From Acinetobacter calcoaceticus ANC 3811 (GTDB lineage: Bacteria; Pseudomonadota; Gammaproteobacteria; Pseudomonadales; Moraxellaceae): DNA of 64,000 bases. The position numbers and the translations under genes are program-made. The stretch spans positions 1,150,240-1,214,239 of the forward strand of contig NZ_KB976986.1 in NCBI RefSeq assembly GCF_000399665.1. Direction: 5' to 3'. The notes under the pieces are model-generated. The model was given only the letters and a program-made list of their open reading frames with translations. It did not search any database and was not told the origin of the DNA. This document shows positions 17,855 to 26,701 of the stretch, one piece after another; positions within the stretch are counted from its first letter, which is position 1; each line of letters opens with the position of its first letter.

Positions 17855-17876
17855 AAATTTTAACGATCACATCATT

Positions 17877-19001
17877 TTAACTAGATAGACTTTCTTTTTC
17901 TTCTTGAAATAACTGAATTAATGGTTGAGTTAATAGCTCATAACGCCAACCCAATAGATAATCAGGTAAATCTTGTTCATCCCCTTGAGAAAGAACATGC
18001 TGATGAATTGCATTTAGCCATTTCTTTCTAAGTAATACCTCTTTAGGAATAGAAGTTTCACTTATTGCATGGGCAAGTACCATATCCATTCTGTGTAGAG
18101 TTTCTTTAGATGTTACTTTAAAAGGTTTAGCAATTCTTGTTGGCCATTCGCTTTCATTCGGTAAATCTTTAAGTAATTCTAAAATAGTTTTTCCATATTC
18201 ACGGACTACATTTGGGCGAATATCCTTAACTTGCGAAAGTTGAAAACTATTACGTGGATTCTTTTCAACCATATCAATCATGGTTGAGTTTCTAAGAATA
18301 AAACTGCGTGGCTGATTCGTCGCTTTAACAATGTATTCACGCCATTGACTTAAATTTTGTAGTTGCATCAATTGACGGCGCGAATGACGATAATTACCAA
18401 CATCGCTATAGAGTAACTCTGTTGGTGTTTCACTAATAATTTCTTTAGTTAAACTTCTACAATCTTCAAGAACATAGTCATAAAGCCCTTTCTGCTTAAG
18501 CTGTTCTTGAATATGATGCGCTAACTTCATTATATATAGAACATCATTTGCGGCATAACAGAGTTGCTGAGGTGATAAAGGCCGAGCCAACCAATCAGAT
18601 CTTGTTTGATCTTTTTCAATATCAATGTCGAGGCAAAGCTTTAAAGCACCTTGGTAACTTACTTGCAGACCATGGCCTAAGAAAGAAAGCCCTACTTGAG
18701 TATCAAACACATTAAGCAGATCTTCTTGATCAGCGTAATGATAGATTAAATCGATGTCTTCCCCACATGCATGAAAAATGTTCTGCTGTGCGAGAAATAT
18801 TTTGTCCCAAAACTGACTTAGATCTAATGAAACGCCATCCAACAGATAAACATTGCCATTTACATTGACTTGGCATACTCCAAGTTTAGGCCAGAGTGTG
18901 TCAACCTTAATAAATTCTGTATCAAGTCCATATATCGAACATTGATCCATTTTTTGAAGAACATCAACCAAATCGGTTTGCTGTTGGATAAACTGAAACA
19001 T
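17877..19001 (-). CDS. rnd: Ribonuclease D
   Basis: A 374-residue 3'-5' exoribonuclease that trims tRNA and other structured RNAs. The DEDD exonuclease domain covers about residues 1-180: YGLDTEFIKVDTLWPKLG carries the first Asp/Glu pair, FHACGEDIDLI the second Asp, and CYAANDVLYIMKL the DEDDy tyrosine/aspartate. An HRDC domain follows near 215-295. Length is normal for RNase D. ycgL, its usual neighbour, is 3.7 kb downstream. Confidence 0.93.
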   Translation of the reverse strand: MFQFIQQQTDLVDVLQKMDQCSIYGLDTEFIKVDTLWPKLGVCQVNVNGNVYLLDGVSLDLSQFWDKIFLAQQNIFHACGEDIDLIYHYADQEDLLNVFDTQVGLSFLGHGLQVSYQGALKLCLDIDIEKDQTRSDWLARPLSPQQLCYAANDVLYIMKLAHHIQEQLKQKGLYDYVLEDCRSLTKEIISETPTELLYSDVGNYRHSRRQLMQLQNLSQWREYIVKATNQPRSFILRNSTMIDMVEKNPRNSFQLSQVKDIRPNVVREYGKTILELLKDLPNESEWPTRIAKPFKVTSKETLHRMDMVLAHAISETSIPKEVLLRKKWLNAIHQHVLSQGDEQDLPDYLLGWRYELLTQPLIQLFQEEKESLSS

Positions 19002-19329
19002 GCTTTCTCAAGTAAATGCAAAGAGTGCTTAGAACTCTGGTATATATAACATAGAAGTAGGAAATTACCACTTAAACCTTTTTGAATACTCTATTTTTGA
19101 ACAATTTTTCGAAAATAGATAATTTTTTGATCTTTTATTTATACTTTTAAAGTTAACTCCAAATATGTGTTGTTTAAAATCTATCAGATCTTTTTCATTC
19201 TTATGTGTTTTCATATTTTATTTAAAAGATCTTTTTAAATTAAAGACAAAATTGTATTTGCCTTTTATAGCTAAATTAATAAATTTAATTCAATTTTATA
19301 TAGCATTAATGAAACAAGCATCGAAATGC
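19002..19329. other. Gap without a supported gene
   Basis: 328 bases of AT-rich DNA between rnd and recR. A 67-codon rightward frame begins at 19165 but overlaps the recR 3' end, has no ribosome site and is compositionally random. The rnd promoter should lie at the left end of this gap. Confidence 0.5.
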
Positions 19330-19926
19330 TTATTTCATTCTCATGCGGTTATGAACTGCCTGACTTAAGGTATGGCTATCTACATACTCAAGTTCACCAC
19401 CTTGCGGTACGCCTTGAGCAATACGTGTCATTTGTATAGGTAAATGCTTAGTCGCCTCTACCAAATAATGAGCAGTCGCCTGTCCTTCTACAGTCGCATT
19501 TGTTGCCAAAATCACTTCTTCAATAGAACCTTGGCTTAAACGCTGAATCAGATAAGGAATACCAATTTCTTCTGGGCCAATACCGTCTAAGGGAGAAAGA
19601 TGCCCGCCTAAAACATGATATTTACCACGGAAACTTCCACTTTGCTCAATCGCCATGACATCTGCTGGTGATTCAACCACACACAATAGTTGATCTTCTC
19701 GGTCAGTTGAGGCACAAATATCACAAATTTCATGTTCAGTTAGAGAATGACAAACGTTGCACTCATGAATATAACTTGAAGCTTCATGTAGAGCATGGGC
19801 TAATGCAAACGCGCCTTCTCGATTTTTCATCAAAAGATGTAATGCCATACGTTGAGCCGACTTCGGACCAACGCTAGGCAGTATACGTAAAGCTTGAACG
19901 AGTTGTTCAAATCTATCGCTAAACAC
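19330..19926 (-). CDS. recR: Recombination mediator RecR
   Basis: A 198-residue protein helping RecFOR load RecA at gaps. It has the helix-hairpin-helix PSVGPKSAQRMALHLL, the four-cysteine zinc motif CNVCHSLTEHEICDIC near residues 57-72, and a Toprim domain with CVVESPADVMAIEQSG and the EVILATNATVEGQATA block. It follows ybaB by nine bases, the standard ybaB-recR operon. dnaX, often upstream, is not here. Confidence 0.96.
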   Translation of the reverse strand: MFSDRFEQLVQALRILPSVGPKSAQRMALHLLMKNREGAFALAHALHEASSYIHECNVCHSLTEHEICDICASTDREDQLLCVVESPADVMAIEQSGSFRGKYHVLGGHLSPLDGIGPEEIGIPYLIQRLSQGSIEEVILATNATVEGQATAHYLVEATKHLPIQMTRIAQGVPQGGELEYVDSHTLSQAVHNRMRMK

Positions 19927-19935
19927 AGAATTTCC

Positions 19936-20265
19936 TTAGAACATGCCCGCTAAGCCAGGTGGCAAGCCCATACCAGAATTTGCTTTTTGCATTTTTTCTT
20001 CTGAAATAACTTCAGCTTGACGTACAGCATCGTTTACCGCTGCAGCAATCAAGTCTTCAATCATATCTGGTTCATCTTGAAGTAATTCAGGGTTAATTTC
20101 GATACGTTTTACAAGATAGCGACCATTCATGGTTACTTTAACCAAACCACCACCAGCTTCTGCTTGGACTTCAGTTTGGGCAAGCTCTTCTTTCGCCTTT
20201 TTTATATTTGTTTCCATATCTTTTTGCATGCGCTGCGCTTGCTGCATGAGCATATTGATATTCAT
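19936..20265 (-). CDS. ybaB: YbaB/EbfC nucleoid-associated protein
   Basis: 109 residues from ATG 20265, chosen for the GGAG ribosome site and because family members begin near [14 protein letters not shown]; a frame open to 20289 adds eight residues. It is a small dimeric DNA-binding protein of the nucleoid. Visible family blocks are [20 protein letters not shown] and [11 protein letters not shown]. Co-transcribed with recR. Confidence 0.94.
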   Translation of the reverse strand: MNINMLMQQAQRMQKDMETNIKKAKEELAQTEVQAEAGGGLVKVTMNGRYLVKRIEINPELLQDEPDMIEDLIAAAVNDAVRQAEVISEEKMQKANSGMGLPPGLAGMF

Positions 20266-20545
20266 AACTTTACTCCGTATCTCTATCAAATCTTTAAAGT
20301 ATTATTCGTTATCTGGTAATACTTTATAAAAACTTAATCTCATTGAACCAACCCATGTGATTAAAATCCATACAGATTAGTGCATTGAACTCAAATTAAT
20401 CCGTAATTCTGACACAATAGACTAATGTTTTCTATCAGTATCTCTAGCTCTATTTTACGTAGCTACATGAATAGCGTGGTTAAACCTAGACACACTTCAT
20501 AAATGCCTACATGTTTACATTCAAGTCTTATGAAAATTTAGGTCA

Positions 20546-20791
20546 CTATCGAGATGCCTGTAAACCTTTATCAATTGTTTTATATTCACTTAAAGGAACT
20601 TTCTTAAAGGAGGTATTTGCTTCTTGAATAGATTTATCTGCTTCTTGCACAGACTTCTCTGCATTGTTAATCAATAAGGTTGTTTCATTCGCTGGGTTCT
20701 GATTCGGTTTAGTCAGCAATTTGTATCCAACTACCCCGATTACCCCCACTACAACAACGATAGCAATAGGCTTAAGCATTTTAAAACTCAC
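20546..20791 (-). CDS. Small membrane-anchored hypothetical protein
   Basis: 81 residues from a GTG at 20791 (77 from the ATG at 20779). A single N-terminal hydrophobic helix (IAIVVVVGVIGVVGYKLL) is followed by a polar region with short AEKSVQEADKSIQEANTS repeats that could form a coiled coil. This suggests an inner-membrane anchor with a periplasmic tail. Family and function not recognised. Confidence 0.6.
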   Translation of the reverse strand: MSFKMLKPIAIVVVVGVIGVVGYKLLTKPNQNPANETTLLINNAEKSVQEADKSIQEANTSFKKVPLSEYKTIDKGLQASR

Positions 20792-20902
20792 ATTTCTTCT
20801 AATTAAATTTAAAGTCTTTATACCCTGTGCTCTAAGCTCTCATTTAAACAAAAATGTAGGTTTTTTATTGCAATTCTGAAAATTTGGTAACATTTAAATA
20901 TA

Positions 20903-20931
20903 AAAAACCATCTCGATTAAAGAGATGGTTT
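20903..20931 (-). terminator. Intrinsic terminator of metZ
   Basis: Ten-base stem AAACCATCTC/GAGATGGTTT (20905-20914 with 20922-20931); T-run on the minus strand. Confidence 0.87.
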
Positions 20932-20973
20932 CATGAATAAAATAACTAAAGATAATTATTTCGATCTAGATAA

Positions 20974-22161
20974 TTAGATCAGATCAAGACCACGTGAGAT
21001 ATCACGAATAATATCGTTAATATCTTCTAAGCCAACAGATACACGGATTAAACCCTCTTTGATGCCTGCTGCGGCTTTTGCTTCAGCAGAAAGTTTGCCA
21101 TGTGTAGTCGTTGCAGGGTGTGTAATTGTTGACTTCACATCCCCTAGGTTACCGGTAATAGAAATAAACTTGGTATTATCGATGACCTTCCAAGCACCTT
21201 CACGTTCGCCTTTAACAACGAAAGAAACAATCCCACCAAAACCATTTTGCTGTTTAGCGGCAAGTTCATGACCTTCTTGAGTTGGTAAACCAGCGTAGTA
21301 AACTTTTTCTACTTTTTCATGAGTAGATAACCATTCTGCAAGAATTTGAGCACTTTCACAGTGTGCTTTCATACGCAAACGTAAAGTCTCTAAACCTTTT
21401 AAGAAAACCCATGCATTAAATGGACTCATTGATGGTCCAAGCGTACGGACAACACCAAACACTTCTTCTAACAACTGATGATTACCAACAACAGCACCAC
21501 CTAATGCACGTCCTTGCCCATCTAAATATTTAGTTGCCGAGTAAATGACAAGGTCTGCGCCAAACTTTAATGGTTGCTGTAAAACAGGCGTACAAAAACT
21601 GTTATCAACCGCCAGTAATGCGCCATGCGCATGGGCAATATCTGCAAGCGCTTGAATATCTGCGATCTCGGCTAGAGGGTTAGATGGTGACTCAACAAAT
21701 AAAAGTTTAGTTTCTGGACGTACTGCATTTTTCCATGCATCCAAATCACATAAATCAACAAATGTAATATCTACACCAAACTTGGCAATATATTTTTCAA
21801 ACAAGGCAACAACTGAACCAAAAACTGCTCTTGAGCAAATAACATGATCACCCGCTTTTAGATATGCCATAGTAACTGACAAAATCGCGCCCATTCCAGA
21901 GCTTGTCGCAACAGCGCGTTCAGCACCATCTAGAGCTGCCAAGCGTTTTTCGAACATCGATACAGTCGGATTGGTAAAACGTGAATAGATATTCCCTTGA
22001 ACCTGACCAGAAAATTTTGCTGCAGCTTCTTCTGCATTTTCATATACGAATGATGAAGTCAAAAAAATCGGTTCGCCATGTTCACCTTCAAAACTACGAG
22101 TATGTCCGGTACGAATGGCTAAGGTATCAAGTTGGTATTCTAAATCATCAGACTGGTTCAT
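20974..22161 (-). CDS. metZ: O-succinylhomoserine sulfhydrylase
   Basis: 395 residues from ATG 22161, preceded by AAGGCGA; the frame is open to 22185 but without a ribosome site. It is a PLP enzyme of the Cys/Met metabolism family. Family marks are SRFTNPTVSMFEKRLAALDG, the VDNSFCTPVLQQPL block and the PLP lysine in VIYSATKYLDGQGR. The GDVKSTITHPATTTHG block fits MetZ, which uses sulfide to make homocysteine directly. Cystathionine gamma-synthase is the close alternative. Monocistronic. Confidence 0.9.
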   Translation of the reverse strand: MNQSDDLEYQLDTLAIRTGHTRSFEGEHGEPIFLTSSFVYENAEEAAAKFSGQVQGNIYSRFTNPTVSMFEKRLAALDGAERAVATSSGMGAILSVTMAYLKAGDHVICSRAVFGSVVALFEKYIAKFGVDITFVDLCDLDAWKNAVRPETKLLFVESPSNPLAEIADIQALADIAHAHGALLAVDNSFCTPVLQQPLKFGADLVIYSATKYLDGQGRALGGAVVGNHQLLEEVFGVVRTLGPSMSPFNAWVFLKGLETLRLRMKAHCESAQILAEWLSTHEKVEKVYYAGLPTQEGHELAAKQQNGFGGIVSFVVKGEREGAWKVIDNTKFISITGNLGDVKSTITHPATTTHGKLSAEAKAAAGIKEGLIRVSVGLEDINDIIRDISRGLDLI

Positions 22162-22295
22162 TAAATGTTCGCCTTTACTGGTCATGTACTAAAAACTATC
22201 TTCATTTTGAGTGTCTAAGGTATTTAAGGTCAAGGTAAACCTTAAAATTATCGCTTAGACTTTATTCAACTTTAGTAAATAGTTGGTAAAGCAAG

Positions 22296-23381
22296 ATGAA
22301 ACGCTTAAAGTCCCTTGTCTCTGAACAAAGTCAAATCAAGCACCTTTCTGCCCGACTATTTCATCCAAAAACATTGGTTCTGTCACAAAGTACGCCCTAT
22401 GAAGTCATTGGCGAATTCAATCAAACCCATATTCGCTATTACGCAGCAACACAAAAAAAATTTAAAGAGCCTTTGGTATTCGTTGCCCCACTCGCAATTA
22501 ATATGGCGATTTATGATTTATACCCTTATCGTTCTCTTATTAAATATTTCCAAAATGCTGGTTTCGATGTCTATTTGGTCGATTGGGGCAGTTTAAAATT
22601 TAAAGATAGACACCTTAACTTTTTATCATTTATTGAAGATTTCATTCCTAAAGCGATTGAAATCATCCGAACACATTCAAAAAGTGAGCAAATCTCGCTC
22701 CATGGCTGGAGTATGGCTGGCATATTCGTTACTTTATATGCCGCTCTGAACCAACCCAACCATATTAAAAATTTAATTGTTCTGGGTAGTCCAATAGATA
22801 GTTATGCATCTGGCCATATTGGTAAGCTCTATCGGACAATGAACCATTTGATTGGTCGCAATAAGAAAATTCAGGAACGTATTTATTCTGGATTGCCAAA
22901 ACGTCTGATCCACAGTCCCGGAATTTTAAATTCATTAGGTTTCAAAATTCTTGATCCTAAAGGTTGGTTTGATGGACATCTGCAATTGCTAAAAAACCTT
23001 GATGACCTGCAATTTGTACAAGAACATGCAACCTTAAGTAGTTTTTTAAATAACATGATTGATTATCCAGGTGGGATTAATCAGGACATGTTGTTTAATG
23101 TCTGGCTACAAAATCCGTTAAAACGTGGCTTTATTCAGTTAAAAGATAAGAAAATCGAATTAAAAAATATAGATTGTCCGCTCTTAGTTGGCGCGGGTCG
23201 TAGTGATCAGTTGGTCACTGCTGACGCTGCTTCGCCATTAAGTCAATTGACAAGCAGTCAGGATGTCACGTTTACTCTCATCCCCGGTGGTCATTTGGGC
23301 CTAATGTCGAGTCAAGCAAGTGCTCTGGAGTTTTGGCCGAAACTGGCTGCATGGCTCGCCGAACGTTCAACACAAATTTAA
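22296..23381 (+). CDS. PhaC-like alpha/beta hydrolase with serine nucleophile
   Basis: A 361-residue alpha/beta-hydrolase resembling class III polyhydroxyalkanoate synthases. The nucleophile elbow is GWSMAG with Ser139, whereas PHA synthases use Cys in GxCxGG. The VYLVDWGS block is PhaC-like; candidate Asp and His lie in AGRSDQLVTADAASPL and PGGHLGLMSS. The serine argues for a hydrolase/acyltransferase or a divergent synthase rather than a classical polymerase. The next gene starts ten bases later, so the two form an operon. A phasin is encoded 40 kb away in this window. Confidence 0.72.
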   Translation: MKRLKSLVSEQSQIKHLSARLFHPKTLVLSQSTPYEVIGEFNQTHIRYYAATQKKFKEPLVFVAPLAINMAIYDLYPYRSLIKYFQNAGFDVYLVDWGSLKFKDRHLNFLSFIEDFIPKAIEIIRTHSKSEQISLHGWSMAGIFVTLYAALNQPNHIKNLIVLGSPIDSYASGHIGKLYRTMNHLIGRNKKIQERIYSGLPKRLIHSPGILNSLGFKILDPKGWFDGHLQLLKNLDDLQFVQEHATLSSFLNNMIDYPGGINQDMLFNVWLQNPLKRGFIQLKDKKIELKNIDCPLLVGAGRSDQLVTADAASPLSQLTSSQDVTFTLIPGGHLGLMSSQASALEFWPKLAAWLAERSTQI

Positions 23382-23391
23382 GGATAAGGTC

Positions 23392-24264
23392 ATGAGTCAA
23401 TCTGTTGCATTTATTGGTTTGGGTGCAATGGGCTACCGTATGGCAGCGCATTTACCAAAACACTTCGATACTGTCTATGTATGGAATCGAAATTTTGAAA
23501 AAGCCAAACAACATGCAGCAGACTATGGCACTAAGGCTGTCTCATTAGAGCAAGCGGTACAAGCAGATATTATCTTTTCATGCTTACCGACAAGCACTGA
23601 TGTAGAAGCGCTTATTAGTAGTGTAGAAATTAAATCTGGAGCAATCTGGATAGACTGTACCAGTGGTGTTCCTGACTCTGCCCGCACATTAGCAAGCTTA
23701 TTAAAACAGTTAAATGTTGATTTTCTAGATGCTCCAGTAAGCGGTCAAACCGTGGGTGCTGAGAACGCAACTTTGACTGTAATGGTGGGTGGTGATGCAG
23801 TAGCTTTCGAACGCGCATTGCCAGCTCTACAAGCGGTAGGAAAATTAATTAAACATGTGGGTGAGTCTGGCGCTGGATTTGCCGTAAAAGCCGTTAATAA
23901 TATGTTACTCGCAGTTAACCTTTGGTCTGTTGCAGAAGGTTTCAGTGCTTTAAAAGCGCATGGAGTAAGCTTGAACGAAGCTTTAGAGTGTATTAATGCT
24001 TCAAGTGGTAAAAGCCTGGTAACAGAGACTATCTTCCCTCAGCGTGTACTGAGTCGTGAATTCCCAGTAACCTTTGGCTTACCTCTTCTTGCCAAAGACA
24101 CAGGAATTGCTTTGGACTTAGTCCATCAAGCTAAGCTTCCTGCTCCACTTTTGTCATTAACACAAAGTTTAATTCAAGCTGCTCATTTAACGGCTGAAGA
24201 CAACAGTGATTTCTCTACGGCAGTGAAAATGTATGAAGCATGGACAAAGATCACCTTAGAATAA
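23392..24264 (+). CDS. NAD-dependent beta-hydroxyacid dehydrogenase (3-hydroxyisobutyrate type)
   Basis: 290 residues from ATG 23392 (AAGGATAAGG upstream); a longer frame to 23320 overlaps the hydrolase gene and is rejected. It has the N-terminal Rossmann motif AFIGLGAMGYRMAAHL, the substrate block DAPVSGQTVGAENATLTVMVGG and the catalytic lysine region GAGFAVKAVNNMLLA. Substrate could be 3-hydroxyisobutyrate, tartronate semialdehyde or a related acid. Co-transcription with the PhaC-like hydrolase hints at hydroxyacyl metabolism, but that is inference. Confidence 0.85.
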   Translation: MSQSVAFIGLGAMGYRMAAHLPKHFDTVYVWNRNFEKAKQHAADYGTKAVSLEQAVQADIIFSCLPTSTDVEALISSVEIKSGAIWIDCTSGVPDSARTLASLLKQLNVDFLDAPVSGQTVGAENATLTVMVGGDAVAFERALPALQAVGKLIKHVGESGAGFAVKAVNNMLLAVNLWSVAEGFSALKAHGVSLNEALECINASSGKSLVTETIFPQRVLSREFPVTFGLPLLAKDTGIALDLVHQAKLPAPLLSLTQSLIQAAHLTAEDNSDFSTAVKMYEAWTKITLE

Positions 24265-24418
24265 ATTTGACTTTTAAAAGACTACTTATTAAAGATGCTT
24301 ATTTTAATAAGATGAAAAATGAGGGCGTGAAAACTCGATTATTTAAAGTAAGTATATTTCTAAAGAACTTTTCTATAACCTGAAAAATTGAATATGGGAA
24401 ATTTTAGAAAGCTTTATA

Positions 24419-24883
24419 CTATGTCGATACTTGAATAATGTTTTTGTAATCAGGTGATTTGAAGTAATTAACAATCATCTGCGCACTTTTTTCAGACACA
24501 ACCTTAGCCTGTTCCATTGTTTTTAAATAAGAGTTGGCAAGCATACAACTCGGTAGCAAAGTATTTGCAAGTGGAGGAAAATTTTCTCTTCCTCCTAATG
24601 TTATTTTTTCAATGAAACTTGCCAACCACATAATGTATTCGCCTTTATTCTTAAATGCTGGCATTAAGCTAATATCAAGCTTAACTGTACATTCTTCACT
24701 AGGCTTATTTAAGCACTCTTCAAAATCAATAAAATTATATTTTAGTCTGTATGAAGTTCCTTTTATCTCTTGTCTAATAATACTTATTAAGCTATTTAAA
24801 TGCTCAATAATATCTTTCGAGAAAAACTTATCTTCTTCAGATTTTATATAAACGCTTTCAGCAACGAGTAAAAACTGTGACAT
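24419..24883 (-). CDS. Hypothetical protein
   Basis: 154 residues with a clear AAAGGAAA ribosome site. Mixed alpha/beta: IIEHLNSLISIIRQEIKG, then YNFIDFEECLNKPSEE and MLANSYLKTMEQAKVV. No signal peptide, transmembrane segment or recognised motif. It stands alone, with more than 850 gene-free bases upstream, and its composition is AT-rich. Function unknown. Confidence 0.62.
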   Translation of the reverse strand: MSQFLLVAESVYIKSEEDKFFSKDIIEHLNSLISIIRQEIKGTSYRLKYNFIDFEECLNKPSEECTVKLDISLMPAFKNKGEYIMWLASFIEKITLGGRENFPPLANTLLPSCMLANSYLKTMEQAKVVSEKSAQMIVNYFKSPDYKNIIQVST

Positions 24884-25099
24884 TCTCTATTTCCTTTTAA
24901 TCTTGTCTCCGATGAATAATCAGATTCTTTAAGGAAGTATGATGCATATAACATTGCTATATGTAAGTTGCTTAGATTAAAAAGTAACCACAATGGTAAA
25001 CATGAAAGCTACCCACCAAATAAATCACACAAATTAAATATAAAGATAAATACATCACAATACATAAGTTTAAATTAATATATTTCGAAATAACTTTAA

Positions 25100-25134
25100 T
25101 AAAAAAAAGCCCATCTCAATTTTAGAAATGGGCT
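25100..25134 (-). terminator. Orphan leftward terminator 1
   Basis: Stem AGCCCAT/ATGGGCT (25108-25114 with 25128-25134) followed on the minus strand by eight T. No minus-strand gene lies upstream within 2.7 kb. Confidence 0.72.
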
Positions 25135-25270
25135 ACAAAAACAAAAAACTATCAAACGCAGCAATTAAGGACAATATAATATAAGCTAAAACATGTAAAA
25201 TCAATACATCTTTCAGTTGAATTGTAAACTAAGATTAATTTTGACTTATTTATATTTTACAAATCAAAAG

Positions 25271-25304
25271 AAAAAAGCCCATTTCCGTCTAAATTAAAAT
25301 GGGC
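25271..25304 (-). terminator. Orphan leftward terminator 2
   Basis: Stem GCCCATTT/AAATGGGC (25277-25284 with 25297-25304), 12-base loop, and six T on the minus strand. Its stem resembles that of the hairpin 137 bases downstream. Confidence 0.7.
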
Positions 25305-25337
25305 CCAGTGAATTCCACTTAATCCTAGAGTACAAAA

Positions 25338-25353
25338 TGTGATAATTATCACG
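25338..25353. promoter_or_regulatory. CRP/Vfr-like palindrome
   Basis: TGTGATAATTATCACG contains the 14-base perfect palindrome GTGATAATTATCAC and fits TGTGA-N6-TCACA with one mismatch. It lies 34 bases to the right of orphan terminator 2. Regulator identity is inferred from the motif. Confidence 0.4.
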
Positions 25354-25745
25354 CTTTATATTTTCATAATGTCATTGATATATTTCTTTTTCATTGACCT
25401 AATTTCAAACTTAAGCTGTCTATTTAGCAAATGAAATAGGCTATAAAATCTTATCTTTTCCTGCAATTTTTTATGTGTGCTCAACCCAACTAGAAACATA
25501 TTTGTCTACCATCAGTGAAAGTTAAAGTCGATTAAACGAGAATCAAATTCTGGAAATATATATAAAATTTAGCTTAAGTTTATGTTTTTATTTGATTTTT
25601 ACAAACTATTGATATCTAAAGTTTTTCTTTATTTTGTGAACAAATTATCAACCAAAATGACACTTGAGTAATTAATAGTCATTGAAATATTGGTAATAAA
25701 CCTTATATTGAGTACAGGTTCATACCTTTAACTGAGGAAACGCTC

Positions 25746-26015
25746 ATGAATAAATTTATGGTTGCAGTCTTTACTGGCATGGTGAGCATTGCTGGTTTAA
25801 GCGTTCAAGCTGCAACGCCTGAGCAAGAATGTCAGAAATTGCAAGACGATTATAATTTGATTTATGCATCAAAAGGCTTTTGTTTTAAAGATCCTGATGC
25901 TAAAGAAAAATATGGTAATGAAAACTGTCATACGACAAAACCAAAGTTTTCTGACAAAGAGCAACAACGTCTTGATGCTATTAAAGAGCGTCAGAAAGAA
26001 TTGAAATGTAAATGA
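25746..26015 (+). CDS. Secreted small YARHG-domain protein
   Basis: 89 residues with a signal peptide (MNKFMVAVFTGMVSIAGLSVQA, cleavage after AQA/ATP-like site near 22). The mature part has IYASKGFCFKDPDAKEKYGN, matching the extracellular YARHG domain, and three or four cysteines for disulfides. Expected in the periplasm or outer surface; function unknown. It precedes the HIT gene by 17 bases and is probably co-transcribed. Confidence 0.75.
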   Translation: MNKFMVAVFTGMVSIAGLSVQAATPEQECQKLQDDYNLIYASKGFCFKDPDAKEKYGNENCHTTKPKFSDKEQQRLDAIKERQKELKCK

Positions 26016-26032
26016 TTTTAAAGGAATAATAC

Positions 26033-26446
26033 ATGGCATACGATGATCAAAATATCTTCGCCAAAATTTTACGCAATGAACTTCCAGCGATAAAAATCTA
26101 TGAAGATGATCAAGTTCTAGCTTTTATGGATATTATGCCTCAAGCCGATGGTCATACATTAGTTATTCCAAAAACACCTGCTGTAACGCTCCTTGATTTA
26201 CCTCCAGAAGCAGCCGCATATACCATACAAGTTGTTCAGAAAATTGCAAAAGCAATGGAAAAAGCCTTCAATTTAGAAGGTATTGTCTTAATGCAACTTT
26301 CTGGAGCAGCGGCAGGACAAACTGTTCCCCATGTTCATTTTCACCTTATTCCTACCAATGTGCATCAACTTGGACGCCATGCTGTAGAGTTAGGAGATCA
26401 AGAAAAAATTAAGGGATTAGCTGAAAAAATTAAAGCAGCTCTTTGA
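26033..26446 (+). CDS. HIT-family nucleotide hydrolase
   Basis: A 137-residue histidine-triad protein. The catalytic triad is seen as HVHFHL at residues 100-105, preceded by the [15 protein letters not shown] block. HIT proteins hydrolyse nucleoside phosphoramidates or dinucleotides. AAAGGA lies upstream of the ATG. Second gene of the unit begun by the YARHG protein; terminator directly after. Confidence 0.92.
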   Translation: MAYDDQNIFAKILRNELPAIKIYEDDQVLAFMDIMPQADGHTLVIPKTPAVTLLDLPPEAAAYTIQVVQKIAKAMEKAFNLEGIVLMQLSGAAAGQTVPHVHFHLIPTNVHQLGRHAVELGDQEKIKGLAEKIKAAL

Positions 26447-26459
26447 TTTTTAATGTATT

Positions 26460-26487
26460 AAAGCGGAGTTTTTACTCCGCTTTTTTT
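26460..26487 (+). terminator. Intrinsic terminator of the HIT gene
   Basis: Stem AAAGCGGAGT/ACTCCGCTTT (26460-26469 with 26474-26483) and a T7 tail. Confidence 0.92.
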
Positions 26488-26701
26488 CGTCCAAAAACTA
26501 TAAAAAATTAAAATAATTAATTTATTTCTAAATTTTAATCGTCATAAAACTGTCATTTATTTTTCACGCCCCTGTCACAAAGTTTGCCGATACTGCTTAG
26601 CAAGTTGGTGAGCTTTTGTAACTTTTTGTACATAAGTCAACTACAAAATAAATAGTTAACTAGGCATACGCCATTTTTAAATACCTTTTGGAGAAATCTC
26701 A

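Larger units (their letters stand above)
24884..25745. other. Long gene-free region with orphan terminators
   Basis: 862 bases with no supported protein gene on either strand. It carries two leftward terminator-like hairpins (25100-25134 and 25271-25304), a perfect 14-bp palindrome inside 25338-25353, and, at its right end, the promoter of the YARHG gene. This layout suggests one or two small RNAs or remnants of lost genes. Confidence 0.5.

Noticed and set aside
19165..19368. 67-codon plus-strand frame between rnd and recR
   Set aside because: No ribosome site, low-complexity AT-driven composition and overlap with the 3' end of recR.
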